This document shows, piece by piece, positions 18,913 through 26,702 of a stretch of DNA of 64,000 nucleotides (its first letter is position 1; each line of letters opens with the position of its first letter). The stretch is from PALSA-1004 sp963804885 (GTDB taxonomy: Bacteria > Pseudomonadota > Gammaproteobacteria > Burkholderiales > SG8-41). The notes under the pieces were generated by a model that ran no database searches, was not told the DNA's origin, and saw nothing but the letters and a program-made list of their open reading frames with translations. The stretch is from the NCBI GenBank assembly GCA_963804885.1, contig CAWDSF010000005.1:62001-126000 (forward strand). Reading direction: 5' to 3'. The translations under genes and the position numbers were made by a program.

Positions 18913-19401
18913 ATGCCAGAATCATTTACCGTGCGGCCCGCCGCGCGCGCCGACGTCGCCGCGATACTCGCCATGATCCGCGAGCTCGCCGAATACGAGC
19001 ACCTCACCCATCTGTGCACCGCCACCGCGGCGCAGCTCGAGCAGGAATTGTTCGGCGCGGACGCCACCGCCGAAGCGCTGATCGCGGTGAGCGGCGACGA
19101 GCCGGCCGGCTACGCGATCTACTTCCACAATTTGTCGACGTTCCTCGGCCGCAAAGGACTATATCTCGAGGACCTTTACGTGCGTCCCGCGCACCGTCAT
19201 CACGGTTGCGGACGCGCCCTGCTGATCGCCGTCGCGCGCATTGCGGCCGAGCGCAACTGCGCGCGCTTCGAATGGATGGCGCTCGACTGGAACACGCCGG
19301 CGATCGATTTCTACGAAAAGCTCGGCGCGGCGCAAATGAAAGAATGGCGTTTGCTGCGCGTAACGGGTGATGCGTTGCGCAAGCTCGCGGAATTTAGTTA
19401 A
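18913..19401 (+). CDS. GNAT-family N-acetyltransferase
   Basis: 162-aa GNAT acetyltransferase using acetyl-CoA to acetylate an amine, related to the diamine/thialysine acetyltransferase group by its layout: FTVRPAARADVAAILAMIRELAEYE at the start region, LYLEDLYVRPAHRHHGCGRALL with the acetyl-CoA-binding motif, and ALDWNTPAIDFYEKLGA near the end. The ATG at 18913 has GGGAGAAA upstream. It is the only plus-strand gene in this block and lies between a thioesterase and yihY. Substrate uncertain. Confidence 0.88.
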   Translation: MPESFTVRPAARADVAAILAMIRELAEYEHLTHLCTATAAQLEQELFGADATAEALIAVSGDEPAGYAIYFHNLSTFLGRKGLYLEDLYVRPAHRHHGCGRALLIAVARIAAERNCARFEWMALDWNTPAIDFYEKLGAAQMKEWRLLRVTGDALRKLAEFS

Positions 19402-19418
19402 ATGGTGAACGCCGCCAC

Positions 19419-20523
19419 TCAGAAATTACGCGGGCTGCGGGATGCGCGAGGCTTGCTCGTCCATTGGCTTTCGAAAAATTGCTCCGCCGCTCCAACTACG
19501 AATCCCAGCGCGAACGCCGCCAACAGCCGCGTGTACGGCGACGGGTTCGGCGAGTGAACAGTCATCGCGGTGGGTGCCGGCCGGCTTAAACTAGGGAGCT
19601 CGTCGAGAGCCGCTGCTGTTGCAACGGCAATATCGCGTTCGCCGTGTGACGCGTGGGCGCTTCCCGGCTTGCGCGCGTCCGCAGTCTTTTGCGGACTGCG
19701 CTGCCCCGAGTAGGCAACAGTGAACTCGGCACCCAGGAGGAAGATCTGGGTCGAGTAGTAAATCCAGAGCATGAGCACCACGAATGGGCCCGCGGCCCCG
19801 AACGACGTGGCGACCGAGCTTTTACCGATGTAGAGGCCGATCAAGAATTTGCCGATCTCGAACAAGCAGGGCTGTAATCGCCGCGCCGACCCAGACATCG
19901 CCCCATTTGGTCTTGGCGTTCGGCAGCACTTTGTAGATCATCGCGAACAGCACCGTGATGACCGCGAAGGAAACCAGAAAAGTCATTACCTGCAGCACCG
20001 CTTCCATGCTTGCAAACATTGCGTTGCCGATCGCCGCTACTGCCGCACTCAAAGCAAGCGATACGGCAAGCAGAAACCCAATGAACAAAACCATGCCGAA
20101 AGACAACAGGCGTGATCGGATCAGGTTGACGATGCCGCTGCCCACGCGCGGCGGGGCCTTCCAGATGCGGTCGAGATCGTCCTGCAATTCCACGAAAGCA
20201 GTCGTCGCGCCGAGCAGCAGTGCGCCGATGCCGACGATCAGGCCCACCACTCCACTGCCAAAATCGCTGGTGCTTTCGAGTATGTCGTTGATCGCTGTCC
20301 CGCCGGTTTCGCCAAGCAGCCCGCCGAGCTGACCGACGATCGCTTCCTGCGCAGCGTCACGACCGAAAAATAGCCCCGCGACCGCAATCGCGATTATGAG
20401 CAATGGTGCAATTGAAAAAGCGGTGTAGTACGCGAGCGCCGCTCCCATGCTGGGCGCACGGTCGTCAAGCCACCCATTAATGGCTTGCTTGAATGACCCC
20501 CAGAATCGGTTGATTGAAATCAC
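19419..20523 (-). CDS. YihY/virulence factor BrkB family membrane protein (frameshifted)
   Basis: Multi-span inner-membrane protein of the YihY/BrkB family (function unsettled; not an RNase despite old naming). The N-terminal part shows RAPSMGAALAYYTAFSIAPLL and ELQDDLDRIW; the conserved C-terminal segment LFEIGKFLIGLYIGKSS, then AAGPFVVLMLWIYYS, is in another frame. One extra T near 19863 (CTGCTTGTTC in place of CTGCTGTTC on the coding strand) restores it. The start is unclear: GTG at 20523 or 20559, neither with a strong ribosome site. The C-terminal tail includes an extra hydrophobic segment (LLAAFALGFVVGA). Confidence 0.85.
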
Positions 20524-20658
20524 GGCGCCTGCATGCCAATGGGAACAATGCAAAAACACTACAGGGCCGCATCAGCGCCGGCGTATCGGGCGTTCGCTTA
20601 TTGCAGTGTAGGCATGGTCCGACCTGGCATTGCCGCGGAAGCGGTCTGCGCTCCGCCT

Positions 20659-21690
20659 TTATTGCCCTGCGCGCTCGATCAACATCGCATCGCCGTAGCT
20701 GAAAAAGCGGTAGCGCCGGGCCACCGCGTGCGCATATGCGCGCTGGATGTTCTCCGCGCGCGCAAATGCCGAAACCAGCATCAGCAGCGTCGAACGCGGC
20801 AGATGAAAATTCGTGAGCAGCCGGTCGACGATCCGGAAGCGGTAGCCGGGCAGGATAAACAGCCGCGTTTCGGCGCTGCCCGCTTGCAAATCGCCGGCCG
20901 CGGCTGCCGCTTCAAGCGCGCGCAGACTCGTCGTGCCCACCGCGACTACCCTGCCGCCTGCCGCACGCGCCGCGGCGATTGCATCCACCGTCGCTTGCGG
21001 CAACGCATACCATTCGGCGTGCATCGTGTGCTCGTCCAGATTTTCCACCCGCACCGGCTGGAAAGTGCCGGCGCCGACGTGCAGCGTGACCCACGCAAGC
21101 GTCACGCCATTCGCCTTCAGCGTCGCGAGCATCGTCTCGTCGAAATGCAGGCCTGCAGTCGGCGCCGCTACCGCGCCCGGAGTTCGCGCGTAGACCGTCT
21201 GGTAACGCGCGTCGTCATCGGTATCGGCCGCATGCGTGATGTAGGGCGGCAGCGGCGCGCTGCCCGCCCGCTCGAGCAGCGCGAACACGTCCGTGCAGTC
21301 GAGAAACCGGAGCTCGAAAAATTCGCCCGCGCGGCCGAGCACCTGCGCGATCGCGCCGTGAGACAGCAGCAAACGTGACCCCGCGCGCGGCGTCTTGCTC
21401 GCGCGCACCTGTGCGAGCGCGCGCTCATGGTCGAGCACGCGCTCGACCAGCACCTCGACCTGGCCGCCGGTCTCTTTGCGTCCGGTCAGCCGCGCTTTGA
21501 TCACGCGCGTGTCGTTCATCACCAGCACGTCGCCCGCCTTGAGCAAATCCGGCAGTTCGCGAAACTGCCGGTCGGCGAGGTCGCCGCTTCGCCCGTCGAG
21601 ATGCAGCAGGCGGCTCGCGGCGCGTTCAACCGCGGGATGTTGTGCGATCAGCGCCGGCGGCAGTTCGTAATCGAAATCGGAGAGTTTCAA
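20659..21690 (-). CDS. queA: S-adenosylmethionine:tRNA ribosyltransferase-isomerase
   Basis: 343-aa QueA, which transfers and rearranges the ribose of SAM onto preQ1-tRNA to give epoxyqueuosine. Family signatures: FDYELPPALIAQHP at the N-terminus, RSGDLADRQFRELPDLL, then GAVAAPTAGLHFDE and LTNFHLPRSTLLMLVSAF. Works directly after Tgt, encoded on the same strand. The start codon is TTG at 21690. Length and motifs are normal. Confidence 0.97.
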   Translation of the reverse strand: MKLSDFDYELPPALIAQHPAVERAASRLLHLDGRSGDLADRQFRELPDLLKAGDVLVMNDTRVIKARLTGRKETGGQVEVLVERVLDHERALAQVRASKTPRAGSRLLLSHGAIAQVLGRAGEFFELRFLDCTDVFALLERAGSAPLPPYITHAADTDDDARYQTVYARTPGAVAAPTAGLHFDETMLATLKANGVTLAWVTLHVGAGTFQPVRVENLDEHTMHAEWYALPQATVDAIAAARAAGGRVVAVGTTSLRALEAAAAAGDLQAGSAETRLFILPGYRFRIVDRLLTNFHLPRSTLLMLVSAFARAENIQRAYAHAVARRYRFFSYGDAMLIERAGQ

Positions 21691-21783
21691 AGCGTTGCCA
21701 CGGCGGACGCGGAGGAATCAGGATAAAGCAAACATGCCGGCGCGTTGTTGTAATTATCGCGCTCTTTGACTTGGGGTCTCTGA

Positions 21784-21808
21784 TGGTGCCGGGAGAGCGA
21801 ATTGAACC
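21784..21808 (-). repeat. Degenerate tRNA-Leu 3'-end copy, candidate att site
   Basis: TGGTGCCGGGAG followed by a T-arm-like stretch matches the 3' end of the tRNA-Leu at 24148-24172 at 22 of 25 positions and in the same orientation. The three mismatches break the T-stem pairing, so this is not a working tRNA. A direct repeat of a tRNA 3' end with a recombinase between is the usual mark of an integrated element. Confidence 0.5.
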
Positions 21809-21822
21809 GTGGCATCGCTATG

Positions 21823-21862
21823 ATAGTCCCCGAGCTTGCATGGGAAGCCCGCATTGCCGCTT
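21823..21862. repeat. Direct repeat copy A (~40 bp)
   Basis: Starts ATAGTCCCCGAGCTTGCAT. The first 24 bases are identical to copy B at 22336-22375 and 12 of the next 16 match. The two copies lie about 513 bp apart and flank the small gene at 22065-22304. Confidence 0.7.
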
Positions 21863-22064
21863 GAAATCACCTCTCGAATCTACCATAAAGCCGCGTAGAT
21901 TCGCGTCAGAAACCGTTATGCAGTGCGCTGCGCGCGCGTAAGCGGCCCCCATAGCGGAAAGCGGGTTGACGCGCTTTGTGGATGGAATTTCCCGCGCGGG
22001 TTGCCGAACGCCACATATGCGGCCATGCTCGACGACATCATGTCCAAAAGTTAAACTCGACAAC

Positions 22065-22304
22065 ATGAAGGCTTTATTGCAACAACTCGGCCAACTCGCT
22101 CGAATGCACAGCGAGCGCGGCTTTTCCGATCAAAACTTGGAAGCCGCACGACGCCGAATTCTCGAAGGCGCTCCCGATCATTTCATCGACGGACTACGAC
22201 GCCTCGTAGGCCAGAATCTAAAAGGCGAAATGCCTGACGCCGCGTTTGAGCAAGACCTGGAAGCCCTTCTCGCAAGAAGACCGGCACCGCCGTTCATTCC
22301 CTAG
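22065..22304 (+). CDS. Small hypothetical protein (79 aa)
   Basis: I do not recognise this protein. The ATG at 22065 is preferred because the longer frame upstream looks non-coding. It is predicted to be helical and charged, beginning MKALLQQLGQLARMHSERGF, with a Leu-heptad-like N-terminus, GLRRLVGQNLKGEMP in the middle and a Pro-rich end (RRPAPPFIP). No signal peptide or membrane span. It is bracketed by ~40 bp direct repeats inside the putative island, so it may be cargo. Confidence 0.45.
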   Translation: MKALLQQLGQLARMHSERGFSDQNLEAARRRILEGAPDHFIDGLRRLVGQNLKGEMPDAAFEQDLEALLARRPAPPFIP

Positions 22305-22335
22305 GCGTGCCGGGTGACCAGCACGCTCGCTGGAA

Positions 22336-22375
22336 TAGTCCCCGAGCTTGCATGGGAATCTCGAATCGCCGCTTA
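22336..22375. repeat. Direct repeat copy B (~40 bp)
   Basis: Second copy of the repeat at 21823-21862, same orientation, sharing a perfect 24-base core. Lies just downstream of the 79-aa gene. Confidence 0.7.
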
Positions 22376-22471
22376 GGTAATAGACTACCGACATCCCATA
22401 CATGTATGATGTGCTAGCGCGACGCAATAAGCATCAGCCTGGTCTCCAGTGACACGGCCCGGCGTCGCCGG

Positions 22472-23035
22472 TTACTTGTCGATCTTGGTGATCTTGTTGC
22501 CCTGAATTCCGAGGCCGGCCATCAACCCCTTCTGGCTGAAGATGAACGCGTAGATGTCGTCTTTCGCGGACGTCGTCGTCGTCGATTTCGCCTTGCCCTC
22601 GTCCATGACGACCACGGTCGGGCCCACGCCCACCTCGAAGCCCTCGGCATTGCCGAGCTGCGAGAGCGCGCCTTCGTTCATGAAGAACATCGCGTAGCCA
22701 TACTGCTGCGCGCCTATCTGCAGTCCGGACGAAATGCCCGCGGTGCTGTCGTACCCGGCAGCCTTCCCGCCCTTGAGCAGCGCACCCTCGCCGTATTGTC
22801 CGCCAATTCCCAGTCCGGCCTTCGTGATGCTCGGAAAGACCAGGACGGCGACCGCTTTTCCTCCGAGCTCCTTGGCCTTGGGTACTTTGGCGTAGAGCTG
22901 GCTGAGGGCCGCCCGCGAGTCGCTGCTCAACTTGGCCGCCGAGCCGCCCTTGCCGTCGTCCGCCGCAATCGAAGCAGTAGCTACGAGCGCCATCAGGGCG
23001 CCAGCCAGAATACCGGTCCATTTTTTCGCGTGCAT
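22472..23035 (-). CDS. Secreted SYLF-domain (Ysc84-type) lipid-binding protein
   Basis: 187-aa exported protein with a signal peptide (MHAKKWTGILAGALMALVAT...IAA) and a SYLF/YSC84 domain, a fold that binds phosphoinositides in eukaryotes and is of unknown role in bacterial periplasms. Motifs: AVLVFPSITKAGLGIGGQYGEG, YDSTAGISSGLQIGAQQYGYA and the C-terminal FIFSQKGLMAGLGIQG. The ATG at 23035 opens the signal peptide; an upstream frame to 23215 is not protein-like. A perfect 16-bp palindrome lies 36 bp upstream. Monocistronic. Confidence 0.88.
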   Translation of the reverse strand: MHAKKWTGILAGALMALVATASIAADDGKGGSAAKLSSDSRAALSQLYAKVPKAKELGGKAVAVLVFPSITKAGLGIGGQYGEGALLKGGKAAGYDSTAGISSGLQIGAQQYGYAMFFMNEGALSQLGNAEGFEVGVGPTVVVMDEGKAKSTTTTSAKDDIYAFIFSQKGLMAGLGIQGNKITKIDK

Positions 23036-23070
23036 GCTTGTGCTCCTTCTCGGTTTGCTACGTGCTGTAT

Positions 23071-23086
23071 CCCGGAAATTTCCGGG
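23071..23086. promoter_or_regulatory. 16-bp perfect palindrome upstream of the SYLF gene
   Basis: CCCGGAAATTTCCGGG is fully self-complementary and lies 36 bp before the SYLF start, where a dimeric regulator would act on its promoter. No matching regulator gene is nearby, so the role is inferred from position and symmetry. Confidence 0.4.
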
Positions 23087-23400
23087 GGCTGGTAACGACC
23101 TCATGTCGGCTCCCTGGTCGTCAATACGGGGGATTGACCACGATGTACTACACTGCCCGGGCGGACATGGACGTCGCGCGCCCGTAGGGACACCCAAATT
23201 ATTCTCCAAAACCACTCCGCCGGGCTATTGGACTTTAGTCCCAGAAAGCGGTGTTCTCGTACTGCATCGGAGCCCCCGCCTCATCGGGTACTGCCACGCA
23301 ATGCAGAAAACTAATGGTGTGCACCCCGGCCACGAGCGCAAGCCGAGCCCACCCATTGGCTCTGGCCAAGACCCATACATTCGAGTATCAAGCCACCTGA
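23087..23400. other. Stretch without a recognisable gene
   Basis: I see no credible coding frame, RNA gene or repeat. It separates the SYLF promoter from the recombinase remnant and may be degraded DNA of the island, including what was once the recombinase N-terminal domain, although no catalytic motif can be read in any frame. Confidence 0.4.
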
Positions 23401-24201
23401 TACAGATCCACCCGCCGCGCCGGCGACGGGGCGGCGGCTGGGCGCCCTTCGCGTTACCTGTTATCGGGGCTGATGAAATGCGCCGTCTGCGGGAACAATA
23501 TGATTATCGAATCGCATGGCGTCGGAAATAAAAAGAACCCGCGTCGAATGCACCGGTATGTGTGCGGGTTTAATCATAATCGCGGTGCGAGCGCTTGCAG
23601 CAATGCGCACAAGATCAAAATGCAGACGCTCGACGCGCACGCACTTGACGCAATCGAGCAGAAGGTTCTCCGGCCCGACGTCTTGCTCAAAGCAGCGCGA
23701 CGGGCGTCGGCGATGATTCGCAAGCGCTCGGGGGAGCAACCCGATCTGGACGCACGGTTGCGCAAGGAGCTGGCGAAAACCGAACGCGAGCACGACCGGC
23801 TGGTCGAAGCGGTAGCGAACGGTGCCGGCGAATCAAGCGCTCTGCTCGCTGCATTGGGCGAACGTGAGACGCGCATCAAAGCGATAAGCAGCGAACTCGC
23901 CCGATGCTGCGCTGCGGCATTGCCCGACAACGCGCTGAGCAATAAGCGTCTCGAAAAAGAACTCCTCGCTCTCGCTCAGCGTTGGCGCGAGTGGTTCCTA
24001 TCGAATCAGGTTGAGCGTGCGCGTGCAGCGATTCGAGCGCTCATGGTCGAGCCGATAGTCTTCGAGCCCCATAGCGCAGGGTACACGCTCAGGGGGCGCT
24101 CGAAAATAGGCGCGCTCTTCGAAGCGCAAGAGGGACTATCGCAACGCTGGTGCCGGGAGGGGGAATCGAACCCCCACACCATTGCTGGCGCGGGATTTTG
24201 A
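23401..24201 (+). pseudogene. Large serine recombinase remnant (zinc ribbon and C-terminal part)
   Basis: The frame opens after a TGA at 23398 and reads GRPSRYLLSGLMKCAVCGNNM, the typical entry to the recombinase zinc-beta-ribbon, with CAVC and a second Cys pair (YVCGF, ACSN). A long coiled-coil-like helix region follows (ELAKTEREHDRLVEA, then LGERETRIKAISSEL). The N-terminal resolvase domain with the catalytic Ser is absent. The end reads through the tRNA-Leu 3' part (WCREGESNPHTIAGAGF), as integrases inserted in tRNA genes often do. Read as a truncated, inactive integrase. Confidence 0.75.
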
Positions 24202-24234
24202 GTCCCGTGCGTCTACCAATTCCGCCATCCCGGC
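24148..24234 (-). tRNA. tRNA-Leu (anticodon CAA)
   Basis: On the minus strand the 5' end GCCGGGA (24234) pairs with TCCCGGC near the 3' end. D-arm region GGCGGAATTGGTAGACGC, anticodon stem-loop CGGGA-CTCAAAA-TCCCG giving CAA, a long variable arm typical of leucine tRNAs, T-arm GGGGGTTCGATTCCCCC, and an encoded CCA at 24148-24150. The 3' end is the probable integration target of the neighbouring element. Confidence 0.96.
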
Positions 24235-24463
24235 AATAAGGTGCGGCTTGAACGGCAAACAACCTGTCCGTTCGAACCTGCATACCTGAAACGGCGGCTT
24301 CGCCGTCCGTATCCAGGCAGGATTATCGCGCATTTCCCCCGCGCCCCACAACCTGCGCGGCGTCATAGCCCGCTGCTGCGTATACCCTAGCGCCGTCCAA
24401 TCACCAGCATCGCGACGACGCAGTTCCTGCGCCGCGGCATCAATCTAGGAGCTTCGCGCTGAA

Positions 24464-24784
24464 TTATTTCTTTTCGCCCGCAACCACGTAAGCCCATAGC
24501 GCATCGATCTCTTCGGGTTTGAGCAGGCTTTCCCACGGCGGCATGCTGTTTTTGCCTTTGGCTACCGAGTTGCGAAAGCGGCCATCCTGATCTTTGGGAA
24601 ACGTCATGAGATCGAATGCGCCCTCGGGATTTTTCATGCGCACGCCATGGCACGGCGAACAGTGTCGCGCGTACGTATCCGCGCCCTGCTTGATTTGCTC
24701 CGCGGGAAAATCCTGCGCGTGTGCGCTCAATGCAAGCGCCATCACCATTCCCGCCACACTCGTTTGGAGTTCTGTTTTTTTCAT
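24464..24784 (-). CDS. Periplasmic mono-heme c-type cytochrome
   Basis: 106-aa exported cytochrome c: signal peptide (MKKTELQTSVAGMVMALALSAHA), heme site CSPCH in TYARHCSPCHG, and a C-terminal axial Met candidate in NSMPPWE. Small class-I cytochromes of this form accept electrons from PQQ alcohol dehydrogenases, and the PQQ dehydrogenase lies directly upstream. A strong terminator at 24816-24849 separates the two, so it likely has partial read-through or its own promoter. Confidence 0.92.
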   Translation of the reverse strand: MKKTELQTSVAGMVMALALSAHAQDFPAEQIKQGADTYARHCSPCHGVRMKNPEGAFDLMTFPKDQDGRFRNSVAKGKNSMPPWESLLKPEEIDALWAYVVAGEKK

Positions 24785-24815
24785 GAAATAGTTGCAAAAA
24801 ATAATCTGCCCTGGT

Positions 24816-24849
24816 CAAAAAAAATCCCACCGGCCTTGACCGGTGGGAT
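24816..24849 (-). terminator. Rho-independent terminator after the PQQ dehydrogenase
   Basis: 10-bp perfect stem (ATCCCACCGG / CCGGTGGGAT) with a 6-base loop, followed on the minus strand by eight T. It lies 27 bp past the PQQ dehydrogenase stop. Confidence 0.9.
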
Positions 24850-24875
24850 CGTCGTGAAGCTAACCGGTCTCGCGC

Positions 24876-26551
24876 CTAGTCCATCAGCGCAAACGTCCAC
24901 ACCGTGCCGGCGGGCAGTACTTTGCCCGCGGTTTCGCGCCTCGCCGATGTGCCGCCACCCAGACCCGAGAATACGGAGACGTATTGCTTGCCTTTGTACG
25001 TGTAGGTGATGGGCTGCGAGTTCACACCCGACGGCGTCTTGAATTGCCACAGCACCTTGCCGGTGGCTTCATCCAGCGCCGCGAAGTCGCCCGCAGTGTT
25101 GCCGGTAAATACCAGGCCGCCCGCGGTGACCATCGCGCCCGACCAGCTCGGCAGGTCCATCAGCGGCGTGCGCCAGGCGGGCTTGCCGGTCATCGGTAGC
25201 ACCGCACCCCAGTAGCCCCACGGTTTGGTCGTGTCGCGATCCTTGGTGGTGTTGGTGACGCCCATATAACGCTCACCCGGCTTGTACTCCGGCAGGTCCT
25301 TGTTCAACTGGTAAATCGCGGTTTCCTCGAGCATCGAGAAATAGAGCTCGCTCCGTGGCGGGATTGAAGGCCATCGGCATCCAGTTCTTGCCGCCGGTCC
25401 AGCGCGGCTCGATCTCAACCTGTTCGCCCGCGCGCAGGCGCTTCGCGACGTCGGTCTCAACTACGCGGCCCGTCTTGAGATCCACGCCGGTCGCCCAGTT
25501 GGTCTTCACATACGGGTTGCCGGCGAGCACTTGGCCGGTGGCGCGGTCGAGCACGTACATCAGGCCGTTGCGGTCAGCATGCATCAGGACCTTACGCTTC
25601 TGGCCGTTGATGGTGAGATCGCCCAGCACGTTTTCATTGTTGCCGTCGAAGTCATAAGTTTCTGCCGGCGTCCATTGGTAGTGCCATGCGATTTCGCCGG
25701 TCTTCGGACGGATAGCGATCACCGAAGCCACCCACAGGTTGTCGCCGGGACGCGCTTTCCAGGTCCACGGGCCGCCGTTGCTGGTGCCCCAGTAGGACAG
25801 ATCAAGTTCCGGATCGTACGAGCCGGTAATCCACGTCGAGGCACCGCCGCGCTTGTACGAATCGTCCTGCGGCCAGGTCGAATAAGCTTTTTCCGTCGGA
25901 TCCGGTGTGGTGTGGCGACGCCATATTTCTTTGCCGGTTTGCGCGTCGAGGCCCACCACGAAGCCACGCACGCCGAACTCGCCGCCGGTCATGCCGCTCA
26001 TCACGACGCCGTTAACCACGCTGGGTGCGCTGGTGATGGAATAACCTTCCTTCCATTCAGCGATCTTGGATTTCCACACCTGTTTGCCGGTCTTGGCGTC
26101 CAGCGCATAGACGTGCGCATCGAGCGCGGCTACGTACACCTTGCCGTCAAACAGCGCGACCCCGCGGTTGTTCAGGCCGCAGCACACCACGCGCGGCACG
26201 GCGGGATCCCATTCGATGTCGTAATTCCACAATTGGCGACCCGTGCCGATGTCGATAGCGATCACGCGCTTGACGTTGGCTGCATACATCACGCCGTTGT
26301 AAACAAACGGCTGTCCTTGCTCGCCATATTCGTTGCCGAGCGAGGCGCTCCACACCGGCACCAGCCGCTTGACGGTATTTTTGTTGATTTGATCCAGCTT
26401 GCTGTAACGCTGCTGGTGATACCCCATGCCATAGGTCAGTACATTGTCGGTGCTGCCGCCGTTGCCGTCCCTGGTAAGTTCCTGCTGCGTCTGTGCCTGC
26501 ACGCCGGCTCCCAGCATCGCACAATGCCATTCCCACCAAAACTTTTTTCAT
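24876..26551 (-). CDS. PQQ-dependent alcohol dehydrogenase, DxD (lanthanide-type) (two frameshifts)
   Basis: Periplasmic quinoprotein beta-propeller dehydrogenase (about 558 aa). Vicinal disulfide Cys-Cys at VVCCGLNN (26179-26184), propeller repeats such as LDAKTGKQVWKSK and WGTSNGGPW, and TYDFDGNNE at 25645-25653, where the second Asp of DFD is the residue associated with lanthanide-binding PQQ enzymes. GGGGGAG precedes the ATG at 26551. Two one-base shifts are needed: near 26523, giving signal peptide MKKVLVGMALAMLGAGVQAQ, and near 25340-25350, joining NPATE to ELYFSMLEE. Probably sequence errors. Oxidises an alcohol or aldehyde and passes electrons to cytochrome c. Confidence 0.88.
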
Positions 26552-26702
26552 AACTCCCCCGGCTCGATTGGATGCGCGTGGCATCTCATGTGCGCTACGC
26601 GGTTCGCGATACGCTGTAGAAGACCAGCGATGTTTATAGTGTAGACACTTTTCCCGCTTTGCGCCTAGTTCCCGCCGCCTCGCGGTATGACGTTCATAGG
26701 GC

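Larger units (their letters stand above)
21691..22064. other. Gene-free stretch with tRNA-like and repeat sequences
   Basis: No credible gene. It holds a degenerate copy of the tRNA-Leu 3' end (21784-21808) and the first copy of a ~40 bp direct repeat (21823-21862). It would also carry any promoter for queA (leftward) and for the small plus-strand gene at 22065. It is the left edge of the putative island. Confidence 0.5.
21784..24172. mobile_element. Putative decayed genomic island in tRNA-Leu
   Basis: Bounded by the tRNA-Leu(CAA) 3' end and its degenerate direct copy. Contents: a short unknown gene between direct repeats, a SYLF lipid-binding protein, a 300-bp gene-free stretch, and the C-terminal half of a large serine recombinase reading into the tRNA. 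That geometry (integrase next to the tRNA, second att copy at the far end) is canonical. The recombinase lacks its catalytic domain, so the element should be immobile. Extent inferred, not proven. Confidence 0.42.
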
